From contig CAWUHX010000011.1 in the NCBI GenBank assembly GCA_963922205.1, forward strand, positions 1,353,749 through 1,417,748: DNA of 64,000 nt, read 5' to 3'. The position numbers and the translations under genes are program-made. The notes beneath the pieces are model-generated. The model saw only the letters and a program-made list of their open reading frames with translations. It was not told the origin of the DNA and did no database searches. This DNA comes from Romanomermis culicivorax. Its lineage: Eukaryota > Nematoda > Enoplea > Mermithida > Mermithidae. Every line of letters begins with the position of its first letter. Position 1 is the first letter of the stretch. Below, piece by piece: positions 1-10,001 of the stretch.

Positions 1-213
<213 letters not shown>

Positions 214-252
214 GATGAGAATGAAAAAACTATAAACAATTTACTAATTTAC

Positions 253-2439
253 CCTTATTAATGATATGTAGTTTATGATGACCATTACGATACAAAAACT
301 GCATTATAAATTGTCCATAGAATCCTCGAGAATTATGTGCTATTGCTGTAATGTTTTTCATACCTTTTGCAAAAAGATATTCGCAGAAATCATTTAGACA
401 TGTAGAGCCTTTGAATATATGCTCCTGTTGACCACATGTATCACAGCAAAAATTTCCCTCACTTTGACGACACTGATCGCATACAGTATGGACAACACAT
501 AAATTTGGCTCATGTTCAATTACATCCCCTAATTCGGTTTGTCGTAGAATTTTTTCCTGCGTAGTCTCAAAATCATAAAAAACAAATTTTTGATTAACAG
601 GGCACTTATTGGTAATTCCTGTTTCATTATCAACTAGACACCCATCCTCATCAACATTTGTTTCAAATACATCTTCTTCCTCTTCAATTTGTTCACTACC
701 AACAGGTTGCATAAAACATAAATGTCCTAAAAATTAAAAGTTTTCATATAAAACAAAATAATTATACTGTATTCAATACCTTTTCTAGGTATGCTCTTAT
801 TGCATGTTTTGCATTCAAAATAACCGCAATTATGAGGTTTAGAATGTGCTCCTCGAATCAGTGTATCACATTGCTCACACACTTTGAAAGGGTCACAAAT
901 AGATACCCCAGTTTTTGACGTTTCGATTGACCTCTTTGAGTAAAAACAAACTTGTGTTGAGCAAAACACTCGTCGTTTTTAAAATATCACAGACAATCTT
1001 TGCATTTTCGAGCATTAAATTGATTACATGGGGGTGTATTGTAACACAAAGGGCAAACTTTTCTGCATCTGTGTTCCATTTTGCTATTGTAGGCTAGATC
1101 GCAATGAGGACAAAAGTAGCTGCAGTCAAAAAAACCAGGCATCTTTGTAATGACCGAGTAATGGTTATCATGGTGGTAAATATTCAAAACATGCGTTGCT
1201 TCAGGTCCTTAAAACTTTACATACATACACAATAACAGAAAAATAATAAAAACTCTAACCTCTAAATATTAAATCTTTAAATCTTTCTTTGCTAAAAACT
1301 TTGATTTGATAATTGGGTGATAAAACAGCTTGCAGTTGTTCCCACTGATGAAAACCGCAAGCCCCTTGATGATTAGCTAATCCTGCTAGGGTCATCAGTT
1401 CTTTAGCAACCTTTATTTGCAGCACATGTGACTTGTCAGACTTTCGAATACTTTCCCATTTGTGCTCAGTGTTCCTACCTTTTTTATGAATGTAAGCTCT
1501 AGCAACAACCAGAGCTCTAGCAAAACATAAATCATCAGTGTTGTTGATTTGAATAATACAGCATTTATCTTTCAGAAAATCATTATGTTTTAAATATTGA
1601 TGAGCATTGTGAATACCTTAAATTAAAATAAATAAATAAAAATAAAATGTTACATAAGTAATTTTAATTAGCTTACCACTACCCTCAGGTGGTGTTACAA
1701 CAATCGTACGAATTGTAGCTTGATGGCTATCAATTTGTATTTGCTCATTTGATTGAAGAACAGCATTAAGAGTGCTTACAATCAAATCTCCAGTTAAAGC
1801 ATGTTTCGGTCTAAAAGGTATCAAAACACGACCTTTTGTCAAATCTGGATGGTCAAAGGAAAACGCTATGAACACATTATCAGGGACATTCTCAGAAATT
1901 TGTTCTACTATACGTTGAAACATTGGCACTAGTTGAGCATTTAAATCATCCATACATTCAGTATTACCAAAGTTCAAAGAGTACTCGCCACCTTCAGTAT
2001 TAAAACGCCCAATATTTATGGTACTGGGTTGACCTAGTTCGAAAAAATCATCCGCAACAAAAGATGCATTCGTTACACCTCCATTACCCCCAACACCACC
2101 ACCACCGCCACCAATTTGAGCTGCTTCGTAAATCTCTTCCTCATCAGAACTGTAAGGCGTATAACTTTTGTATTGATCATCTTCATCATCATCATAATCT
2201 AAAACAGTTCCTTCTTCTTCTTCTTCTTCCAAAATATTATTATCAAGTGTTTCTTCTTCTTCTTTCTCAGTGGTAATATTCTCTGAAGACTCATTCACGA
2301 TCGTTTCATCATCTTCATTAGAAGTAATATCTTCTAAAATTTCCATAGGCATGTCATCTTCATCTGAAGTAATATCTTCTGAAATTTCTATAGGCATGTC
2401 GTCTTCGTCCGAAGTAATATCCTCGTAAATAGGTTTCAT
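253..2439 (-). CDS. Polinton/Maverick protein-primed DNA polymerase B, N-terminal part (continues off the left edge)
   Basis: Family-B polymerase that would replicate the Polinton. Four exons are visible: 2439-1677, 1616-1260, 1207-780 and 726-253, with introns of 60, 52 and 53 bp, all phase 1, and a fourth donor at 252. Exon 1 starts with an acidic and glycine-rich stretch, then a region matching the conserved Polinton polymerase N terminus (DNVFIAFSFDHPDL, VLQSNEQ). Exon 2 has the DDLCFARALVVARA block, exon 3 HYSVITKMPGFF followed by Cys-pair zinc-ribbon motifs, exon 4 exonuclease motif I (FVFYDFETT) and a motif II region (AHNSRGFYGQF). Damage: an in-frame TGA at 989-987 and a one-base frameshift near 930 in exon 3; the exonuclease II aspartate is replaced by Tyr at 317-319. 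The polymerase palm is outside the window. Family call is firm; activity is very unlikely. Confidence 0.9.
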
Positions 2440-3261
2440 TATAAAAATTATCCAAACTAGAAAATATAAAAACTATAAACTAGAAAAATAGAAAACAACC
2501 TATTCATCAAAACTTATACAGTAATAATAGAAAATTTTTATAAATTAGCAAAAACTATTAATTTTATGGTAGAGATTTAATTATTGTTTACGAGGTTATT
2601 GTGGTGCTTTTCTTTTTTATGATGGGGAAGCTTTAAAGACCTCTATAACTCATGAACACGTGCCCATATCATTTCTTTAGCTTATTTTATTAGCATATAA
2701 CCAGATAAAACCAGTTGAAAACCTGTTTTACTGTACAACCCTAGTATTTTTGTTTTGATTCTTGAAGCTATAAAATAACTGTAATAGCTGTTTATAACCC
2801 TGTTGCACCATCTTTTCTTTTTATGTGGGAAAGCTTTAAAGACCCTTATAACTCATGCGCACGTGGCTATATTACTTCTATAGCTTTGACCTTGATAATT
2901 ACTATAACACATAAAACACATATATTTTTCTAGCTTTGATCTCAAAGGTTACCATAGCACATAAACACATTTTATTTTATTTTTGTAGAACATAGCTCCT
3001 CCTCTCATATACTCCTCAGAATAGTAGAATACTGTAGGATATATGTCTTGAATATTTATTATGCTTATAACTCCTCCTCTTACATCTATAAGCTATATAT
3101 CCTGGTTATTTTATTATAGTTATAACCTCCTTTTACTCTAAAATTTTGAACACTTCATACATTTATCTGTTTTGTTGCTACAAAAACTACTCGCTTCTTT
3201 TCTCTCTCTCTCTCTCCTTGGTATATTTCTTCAAGAATTTTTGAAAATGGAACATTAGCTC
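2440..3261. promoter_or_regulatory. Divergent intergenic region with duplicated CACGTG-containing blocks
   Basis: About 820 bp separates the leftward polymerase gene from the rightward gene block. A block of roughly 75 bp occurs twice in direct orientation (about 2600-2675 and 2803-2880, offset 203 bp). Both share AGCTTTAAAGACC and TATAACTCATG, and both end in a palindromic CACGTG (2657-2662 and 2860-2865). A second direct duplication follows at about 2880-2920 and 2930-2970 (TAGCTTTGA...ATAACACATAAA). No open reading frame is supported. A shared bidirectional promoter with E-box-like sites is inferred. Confidence 0.5.
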
Positions 3262-4523
3262 ATGTTCAACGTAAACATAGCATTGTTTGTAGTGGTTGAA
3301 GGTAGATACGTGTCAATTTATTTTCGTAACGTCCACCCTAAAACAAAAGAGGCATACCGTCGTGGATTCAACCTCATTTTACCACAATACAGTATACTAG
3401 GTCGCAATGTCAATATTATTGAAAAGACATTTTCACATGGAGGTCAATGCAGCATGAATGTAGGTTATAAGATGATGGTCGAGAGGGATGGGGTTACAGT
3501 ATGATTTAACAATTTGTTTAATGGAAGGAAATGGAGTTTATCTAAAGAAGTGAGCTGATATATGAATTCTCTCTTTCTTTCTTTTAACAATTTGAAACTT
3601 GAATTATTTTTTCTTTTAAAGTATATAATGTTTTTTCCTCTAGCAATTTTGGCGTTGGACTACTATGATACATGAGATTGCGCCAGCTATTTCAAACGAG
3701 TACAATGCTTTAGCAGTAAAACACCAATTAGTGATAAAACACAAAACAAAGGATAATGATGACACACCTGGAAAAGATGATTCTACCACAAAAATTGCTG
3801 AAGAATTTGCTGATGCTACAAAAATCATTAAAGAAGAAGAAGTTGCTGTTGCTAAGAAAATCATTAAAGAAGAAGAAGAAGGTGTTGATGCTACAAAATT
3901 CCCTGGAGAACAGAGCGATACTAGTGAAGATCTAAAGACAGTTAGCGTTCAAACGACATTTGTTAACGATCTTTTCATCGACTGTTTCAATGATCAAGAC
4001 TACCATTCAGCATCAGATACCAGTTTGCTGGACGCGGAAACCAAACGTATTTGTGAGTTACGTGTTCTGGGTTTAGATATTCCACGGTTTTTTGATGAGC
4101 AAGTAGTAAAAGGTGAAAAATTATTTATAATTGTATGTGCCAAGCTAGTTATACAAGGCATCTTTAATGGGTGTATTTTTGATTGTTATTGCACGAAAGA
4201 GGTAGGAATTATTGAGGATCATCATTGTCCAGGTCATCATTCCAAATATAATATTGAAATAAAACCAACAGTTAATCGTTTATATGAAAAGATGGGAATT
4301 ATCATTGACTGTTTTGAATACGTTATAGGGGAGGTTCAAGGTTATTACTGTCTTCACGCTTCTAAGCAAGATTTACATATTTAGATGTATCCCACTTACA
4401 AGTACTGGTGGTAAATTTCTTAAGGATACTGTAGCTCATTTTATTGATGAAGGTTATCATTATGATTTTGATGACGCTGTTGTTATCAAAACACTACGCG
4501 AGTCCATTAACCGTAAATTGTAA
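3262..4523 (+). CDS. Unrecognised Polinton gene, two exons, frameshifted near its end
   Basis: Exon 1 (3262-3498) opens with MFNVNIALFVVVEGRYVSIY; a donor at 3499 and an acceptor ending at 3643 give a 145-bp phase-0 intron, after which the frame runs on as QFWRWTTMIHEIAPAISNEY. The middle holds an acidic low-complexity stretch with an imperfect internal duplication (KIIKEEEVAVAKKIIKEEEE). The C-terminal region is folded-looking and rich in Cys/His (CYCTKEVGIIEDHHCPGHH) followed by YNIEIKPTVNRLYEKMGI. The frame stops at 4382-4384, but another frame continues from 4383 (IPLTSTGGKFLKDTVAHF) to a TAA at 4523, so one base has been gained or lost there. I do not recognise the family. The CxC...HHCPGHH cluster suggests metal binding, as inference only. 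Confidence 0.6.
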
Positions 4524-4525
4524 AA

Positions 4526-4623
4526 GTTTTGCTTACATTCATTACAGTTTTGCTTACATTCATTACATGTTTTAATTAGTTATAGTTTGTTTGCTTATGT
4601 GTTTGCTTATGTGTTTGCTTATG
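4526..4623. repeat. Short tandem duplications after the unknown gene
   Basis: Two back-to-back 21-bp copies of GTTTTGCTTACATTCATTACA (4526-4567) are followed after 20 bp by three copies of a GTTTGCTTATGT unit (about 4588-4623). They lie in the untranslated gap before the ATPase gene; the rest of this gap (to 4819) is AT-rich with nothing recognisable. Confidence 0.8.
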
Positions 4624-4819
4624 TGTTTGCTTTTTATATAATTTCATACATACTTTGCATGTATATTTTTGCATACAGTATCTTTATAATTTACATATGT
4701 ATTGTTTTATTATATTGTAATTTTGATAATTATAGATAGCAATTTGTTCGAAATAAAAATCATTTTAAAAATTGTTCAAGTTAAAAGGTGCTGGTTTTTG
4801 TTGTTGTTATGAAAAAAAG

Positions 4820-5509
4820 ATGTCAAATGATGATGAGAAGTTTTATATATAGAAACACCCATTTAATTGCATAGTTTCTGCTCCAACAAAATCAGGAAAA
4901 ACACAATTTGTTAAAAAACTTGTAATTTTTGCTAAAGAAATGATTCCCCCTGCTCCTATGAAAATTTATTGGTGTTATTCGAAATGGCAAGAAGCTTACA
5001 ACGAGTTAGTTCAGAAATGTTCTTATGTAGATTTTATTCAAGGTTCGCCTGTTTTGGATGAACTTCAGAAAAGTAAAGACACACCTAAATTATTAATTAT
5101 GGATGATATGATGCAAGAGATGAAGAATGATCAACATTTAACTCAACTTTTTACTAAAGGATCGCATCACTGGAATATATCAATCATACATATAGTTCAG
5201 AATGCCTTTTTTGATGGAATGCGTATGAGTAAGATAAATGCTCAATATTTGATTCTTTTAAAAAACCCTATCGATAGATTGCAAGTCCGCACTCTGGCTC
5301 GGCAGATTTTTCCAACTACTTCAAATTATTTCATAGAGGTGTATGAGGATGCTACTACTAAACCATATGGTTATTTATTAATAGATCTCACACAGACATG
5401 TCCTGAAAAATATCAACTTAGATCTAATATATTTCCCGACAATGATCATATGATTTTATATACACCTGAACGATTCCTCATTTTTATGAAAAAACTTTAT
5501 ACAAGTTAG
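4820..5509 (+). CDS. Polinton packaging ATPase (FtsK/HerA, A32-like)
   Basis: Predicted genome-packaging ATPase of the Polinton capsid module. The Walker A loop reads SAPTKSGKTQF at about residues 19-29, the Walker B strand LLIMDDMM at about residues 92-99, and a conserved segment LFTKGSHHWNISIIHIVQN follows, typical of the Polinton ATPase. The total of about 229 codons is normal for this small ATPase. The start is taken at the ATG at 4820, which is in frame with everything downstream, but a TAG at 4850-4852 interrupts the frame after ten codons; the next in-frame ATG (4940) lies beyond Walker A. Two family features are altered: the glycine usually opening the Walker A loop is Ala, and the Gln-Asn sensor follows Val. 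Family assignment is strong; this copy looks inactive. Confidence 0.88.
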
Positions 5510-5531
5510 TGGGATCCTATTTTTTAGCGAT

Positions 5532-5971
5532 ATGATATACAGTAAATACATTTTTTTAATAGTCTCACAGTGATTCTTTTTATAGCTGTTTTTATTGTAT
5601 GGGTACAATACCCTTTTCAATTTTATGAAAATAGAGAAACTGTAAATGAAACTGTAAATGTTACAGATTTTACGATACCAAATACAAAAAATGTTACAGA
5701 TCGGAAATTATTACGGAAAAATTATAAATTACATATAACACCCTTACTACTTTATGTAGAAAAAATTTTACATTGTCCTCAGAATGACGGACAGTTTATG
5801 CAATTACAAGCATGTTTCAAAATATATATTTTCAATCCTGTCGTATTTTCTTGTTGTAGTCCTACCGGTAAATTTCAAAACTTGTACATCAATAGAACTA
5901 GATTAAGATATATTGATATGGTAGATTTATTACATAATCAGAAAAAAATATTATACCCTTCATCAGTCTAG
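5532..5971 (+). CDS. Small predicted membrane protein of the Polinton (unknown)
   Basis: Not recognised. From an ATG at 5532 the first dozen codons (MIYSKYIFLIVS) are followed, after a one-base frame change or a tiny 29-bp intron ending in CACAG at 5570, by a frame open to 5971. It begins with a hydrophobic signal-anchor (ILFIAVFIVWV), then a segment with several N-glycosylation sequons (NET, NVT, NVT), a few cysteines (HCPQND, FSCCSP) and a late sequon (NRT). The lack of an ATG in the long frame supports the upstream start. Context between ATPase and capsid genes suggests a virion or membrane component, as inference. Confidence 0.5.
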
Positions 5972-6031
5972 TCGAAAATTTTGAAGAAGTTGGTCGCTTT
6001 TCTATAATTCATTTGTTTTGCGACAATTACG

Positions 6032-6491
6032 ATGTCAGCTGCATTTGAAGTTTTTGTCAGAATGGTGCAAAATAAAGTAAAAGGTAAAAATTTTATATCT
6101 CTTCAACTACTTGTTAAACTATGCTATTTTTATTTAAGGTAAAATACTAACTAACAAACAGAAATGTGAGATAGCTGATTTGTTTTGGACTCATTTCTCA
6201 CCCGAAGCCAAGATTTTTTAAAAAGACATAGTTAAGGTGTGCAATCATTTACGTCGTGAAGTTGGTTTACGCATGGGATGTAAAAAAGTTACACAATTTT
6301 GGTGTTTTGATAGATTATTACAGCTGGAATTGGATATGGTCGAACCTCGTGCTATTTTTGTAGAAGATCTTTTTTTAAAGCGAGACACAACTCACAAAGT
6401 ATTTTTTATGAATATGAATAACTTGTGTGCTTTTTCTAAACATGAAGAGTTGAATATCATTATACAAAATGAAGCTTCATTACTATCTTAA
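6032..6491 (+). CDS. Unrecognised small Polinton gene with a 55-bp intron
   Basis: Exon 1 starts at the ATG at 6032 (MSAAFEVFVRMVQNKVK). A donor at 6084 and an acceptor ending at 6138 define a phase-1 intron of 55 bp, the same phase as the polymerase introns. Exon 2 continues ILTNKQKCEIADLFWTHFSP, is broken by a TAA at 6219-6221, then runs on in the same frame to 6491 (VCNHLRREVGLRMGCKKVTQ and FWCFDRLLQLELDMVEP). The protein would be about 135 residues, soluble, without a recognisable motif. Splicing in phase, and the same frame resuming after the stop, argue for a real gene that has decayed. Confidence 0.55.
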
Positions 6492-6609
6492 TGTACATTA
6501 AATATTTCATTGTTTATTCATCATTTGGTCATTATTGTAAAATTTTTCTGTACTGTATGGTCTGTTTTGTACGGCTTCTAGATTAAAGAAATATATTCAC
6601 GAGCTCAAT

Positions 6610-6925
6610 GTGTTGAAAAATTCAAATCGTGTTCAAAGAGGTGCTTTTCTTCAACATTCCACCCCCAATTTGATCTGTTGTATATGTGAAATTTGTTTGA
6701 ACATTTTGAACAGTAATATTCCTATTAATTCAAACTTAAAAAAGAAATTGGCCAAACATAAATTATTGCTCAGAGGTTTACCTACAAGACACCAAAAAAA
6801 ACAAGAAAAAAGATTTACATAATAAACATGTAAGAATTGTTCAAAGTGGTGGAGCATTTTTACGTCTAGTACTACCTGCTTTATTATCTACATTAGCAAG
6901 TTTTGTTACAGAGAAATTATTATAG
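6610..6925 (+). CDS. Polinton small conserved protein with C-terminal hydrophobic segment, frameshifted
   Basis: A Cys-containing N-terminal part (CCICEICLNIL) leads to a basic stretch (LAKHKLLLRGLPTRHQKK), the frame ends at 6822, and the neighbouring frame continues without a break from about 6810 to 6925 with a QSGGAFLRLVLPALLSTLAS segment. The layout, a lysine/arginine-rich middle followed by Q-x-G-G-x-F-L and a hydrophobic helix, is a recurring small protein of Polintons; its exact job is unsettled in the family. No ATG opens the frame, so the true start may lie in an upstream exon. It ends one base before the ATG of the next gene. Confidence 0.6.
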
Positions 6926-6926
6926 A

Positions 6927-7730
6927 ATGAAATTTGCTAGTAAATTTGCTCTTATACCTCATGAGGTTCTGAATAAGTTGAATAACTCTCAGGATTCTTT
7001 TGCTTCTTCTTTGACGAGTGCAAATGAAAAGACAGGTATAGCTAAGCAAGTTGACATGTATCATAATGAATTAGAGCACCTTTTGAAAGATAATACGTTA
7101 ACACCCGAAGAGCAATACAAAATGTACTCGCAACTATTTTCACTATATTTTACTTTTGAACATGAAAAGGCTCAACCTTCTACAGTGATTTTAAAACAAA
7201 AAGTTATTGGTGATAATGAAAATGAAAATTTCCTAAACATTCCTAAACAGTTTAAATGCTCAGCATCATTATTATTGGAACATGTGTGACATAACCCTAG
7301 TATAAAGGTTGATAAGCAAGGTGAAGTATTAATTGATGGGAAATTAATTGGAGGATCACACTTTATTGATTTATTAGATGATTTGTCAGGTAAACGTTCA
7401 AACATTACGCAACCGGCTGGAGTAGACGAATTTGCTAATGCTTTGAAAAAACATAATGTACCCTTAGAGGCTATAGGAAACCCTTTACGTAAAATGTTAT
7501 TCACTTTACCTCGGAAGCTCTCCTACCATACACCTCAGGAAGAATCAGATGATCAGACAGTTAGTAGTCGCAAGCAGTTGAATAAACCACTCGTGAAAGG
7601 TATTGATTTATTTTTAAGTGGTGCAGAAGAAGATATCAAAGATGATTCATTCTTTAATAAAGGAAACTGGACAGAAAAGAAGATACAGCAAAAAGTTAGA
7701 GCACTTAGATGGTATACTCCTTTGTACTAG
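6927..7730 (+). CDS. Conserved Polinton structural/accessory protein, one in-frame stop
   Basis: The ATG at 6927 follows the previous stop by one base. The N-terminal part (KFALIPHEVLNKLNN) is helical, the middle has a YKMYSQLFSLYFTFEHEK segment, and the C-terminal part carries the family's typical order of motifs: QGEVLIDGKLIGGSHFIDLL, then an aromatic-poor region with EFANALKKHNVPLEAIGNP. A TGA at 7287-7289 splits it, but the same frame resumes at once, so a single nonsense change is the simplest explanation. The protein would be about 267 residues, a normal size. It matches a protein found in most Polintons upstream of or beside the integrase; function is unproven, and a capsid-associated role is inferred from context. 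Confidence 0.65.
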
Positions 7731-7734
7731 AGTG

Positions 7735-8840
7735 ATGAACACCTTACTTTCAAAATTATACAAAAATTTACACAGAAATCTTATAGCTTTTTTTAGTATT
7801 GAAAAATTGTATGTTGAAGCTAGAAAACACCATAAAACAATTACATGTAAAAATGTTAAAGATTGGATTTCAAAACAAGATAGTTATACCTTACATAAAC
7901 AAATCAACAAAAAATTTTCACATAATCATATTTATGTTACAGCTATGGATCAACAATGGGAAATTAATTTGGCAGACATGTCTTCTTTAGCAGATTTTAA
8001 GGATAAATACAGATTTATGTTTACATGTATAGACGTATTAAGTAAATACGCATGGGTTGAGCCATTGAAATTAAAACATGCAAAGAATGTATGTGATGCA
8101 TTTCAAAATATTTTAAAAAGAGGTCGATTCCCTTGGAGAGTGAGCAGCGATAAAGGAAAATAATTTGTCAACAAAGATTTCCAAAAATTATTGAAAACTA
8201 ATGATATACATTCTTTTGCTTCTCAAAATAAAGACATTAAATGTTCAATAGTGGAATGGTTTAATAGAACTTTAAAAACTAAATTATTTAAATATTTTAC
8301 AGAGTTTACAACTTATAAATGGATCGATATATTACCCTCAGTTGTTTCCAACTATAATCACTCTATTCATAGATCAATTAAGGAAAAACCTATTACTGTA
8401 GATTATTCTAACAAAAAAATTATATGGCAAAGACTCTACCCTGAAAGATTATACACTAGAAAGTCTAAGATTGATATAGGAGATTATGTGTGAATTAGTA
8501 AACATAGAGGTGTATTTGACAAAGGTTATTTACCTCAATGGAGTGAAGAAGTTTTCAAAGTAAAACATATTTTGAAGACTAGAAATCATATACTTTATAG
8601 AATTGAAGATTTATAAGGTGAAGATATAGAAGGACGTTTTTATGAAAAAGAACTACAGAAAATTGATTTTAATCCTAATATCAACAATACAAAATTGAAG
8701 AGGTTTTGAAAACTAAACGTTTACCAGATGGCCAGAATAGAGTACTTGTGAAGTGGTGGGGTTATCCTGAAAAATTCAACAGCTGGATTTTAGAAAAGTA
8801 TATACAAAATGAGGATGACGACGACGATTACAAAGGATGA
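7735..8840 (+). CDS. Polinton integrase with C-terminal chromodomain, disrupted
   Basis: Retroviral-type integrase that would insert the Polinton. Start chosen at the ATG at 7735, which follows the previous stop. The N-terminal region includes VKDWISKQDSYTLHK, the core KYRFMFTCIDVLSKYAW, the second acidic residue in VSSDKGK and the glutamate in VEWFNRTLK; spacing between these two is about 35. The segment expected to hold the first catalytic Asp reads WEINLADM, apparently Asn for Asp. The core is cut by a TAA at 8161-8163 exactly after DKGK, where the family has Glu-Phe. A TGA (8491-8493) and further breaks precede a chromodomain (VLVKWWGYPEKFNSWILEK, about 8733-8795) reached through a frame change near 8690. 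Order core then chromodomain is standard. The copy is dead. Confidence 0.85.
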
Positions 8841-8857
8841 CGACGACGATTACAAAG
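8814..8857 (+). repeat. 22-bp tandem duplication at the integrase 3' end
   Basis: The unit GATGACGACGACGATTACAA plus AG occurs exactly twice (8814-8835, 8836-8857). It adds 22 bases, so it shifts the frame and sets the present stop of the integrase at 8838-8840. Confidence 0.93.
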
Positions 8858-9326
8858 CTCTACCAATACTGCTGCCTATGCAACAGCTGATGATTTTTTA
8901 AATAGAGCTGTGAATATTAACCTATATACTGTTGGGGAGAAACCCCCAAAAAATTCCAACACGCATATTTCACCATCCAAAGCTGTTTTTCTTGCTGAGC
9001 CAGGAACTAATCATTTATACATGTTAGGAATTCAACCACCAAATTTAAATAATTTAGAAAGTTTTTATGTTTACTGTAATATTATTGAGAATCAGATTGT
9101 TGGAAATACTTTAGCACCACTTTTATGAATAGTAAATGTTCAGGGAAAATACAAAGATAATGTGAGTCGATTATATGAAATACCTCACTATATACCCATT
9201 CAATTAAAAGAAATTACAGTACTTGAAATTAATATAAAAAACAGTATGAATGAGCATATACCCTTTCAGTTTGGGAATGTTATAGTTAAATTACATTTTC
9301 AGCGACGTACTCCTTTATTCCTATAA
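8843..9326 (+). CDS. Penton-like minor capsid protein, C-terminal half only
   Basis: The frame is open from about 8843 to 9326 except for a TGA at 9126-9128 where the family has Arg. It contains FYVYCNIIENQIVGNTLAPL and, after the stop, IVNVQGKYKDNVSRLYEIPH and IPFQFGNVIVKLHFQRR. This order (a hydrophobic aromatic strand with Cys-Asn/Asp-Ile, then VG...APLLR, then an F-G-x-V-x-V-x-LHF strand) is the C-terminal half of the single jelly-roll penton protein of Polintons. The N-terminal half is absent: no starting Met in this frame, and the integrase ends directly before it. Deletion is inferred. Confidence 0.6.
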
Positions 9327-9347
9327 TGATAGTAACACATTTTTATT

Positions 9348-9367
9348 TATTCATTCATTCATTCATT
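9348..9367. repeat. ATTC microsatellite
   Basis: Four to five ATTC units between the penton-like and pVI-like genes. The surrounding 9327-9464 is AT-rich and holds nothing else that I can support. Confidence 0.8.
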
Positions 9368-9464
9368 TGCATTTGGACACATTGTCATCAGGTTGAATTT
9401 TCGCAAACGCTCTTAATTAATTAATGCATTTAGTTGTTCCTTCTTCTGATTTTCAAAGCATAAT

Positions 9465-10001
9465 ATGCATACTGTATTTATCCCCGAAACCATTGATTAC
9501 TGGATCAATATTTATCAACGCAGCATTCAAGATAATCAATTTCAGTTAGGTGGTACCTTAGAAGGTTTCCGAGCAGCATACCCGTATTATTATAGACATC
9601 AAGGAGCTGGAGTTGGTAATTTTTTTAAGAGTTTGTGGCGTCTAGCTATGCCTTTTTTAAAATCTGCAGGAAAGCATGCACTTGCTGCAGGTTCCAAAAT
9701 TGCAGGCGATTGTGTAGAAGGTCGTTCTTTTGAAGGAAGTGTTGCTGAGCATGGACTAAATGCAGCTGGCAACTTATTACATGAAACGGGCAAGCGCATT
9801 CATAAAGGAAAAGGTTTAGGGAAGCGTAAACATATAAATTCTACGATACATATAAAAAGCAATAAAAAGTTAAATGATGGTCATCGTCAACAGCCTCAGC
9901 ATCAAAAACAACATACACGTAAACACCTGAAACGATGTTCCTCATTCTTAAAAAAGACTCCACGTAGAGTAGTCAGTTTCAAGGATATCTATTCAAAATG
10001 A
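9465..10001 (+). CDS. Polinton minor capsid protein, adenovirus pVI-like
   Basis: One of the few uninterrupted Polinton genes here (178 codons). The N-terminal 45 residues include the GGTLEGFRAAYPYYYRHQGA segment, then an amphipathic stretch GVGNFFKSLWRLAMPFLKSA followed by an Ala/Gly-rich region (GKHALAAGSKIAGDCVEG) and a very basic C-terminal tail. This pattern (G-G-x-F...GAG-x-G-x-FF-x-x-LWR...PFLK) marks the amphipathic, membrane-active capsid-associated protein of Polintons and adenoviruses. It overlaps the capsid gene ATG by four bases (ATGAG at 9998), as expected for a compact virus-like gene block. Assignment from motifs only. Confidence 0.7.
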   Translation: MHTVFIPETIDYWINIYQRSIQDNQFQLGGTLEGFRAAYPYYYRHQGAGVGNFFKSLWRLAMPFLKSAGKHALAAGSKIAGDCVEGRSFEGSVAEHGLNAAGNLLHETGKRIHKGKGLGKRKHINSTIHIKSNKKLNDGHRQQPQHQKQHTRKHLKRCSSFLKKTPRRVVSFKDIYSK

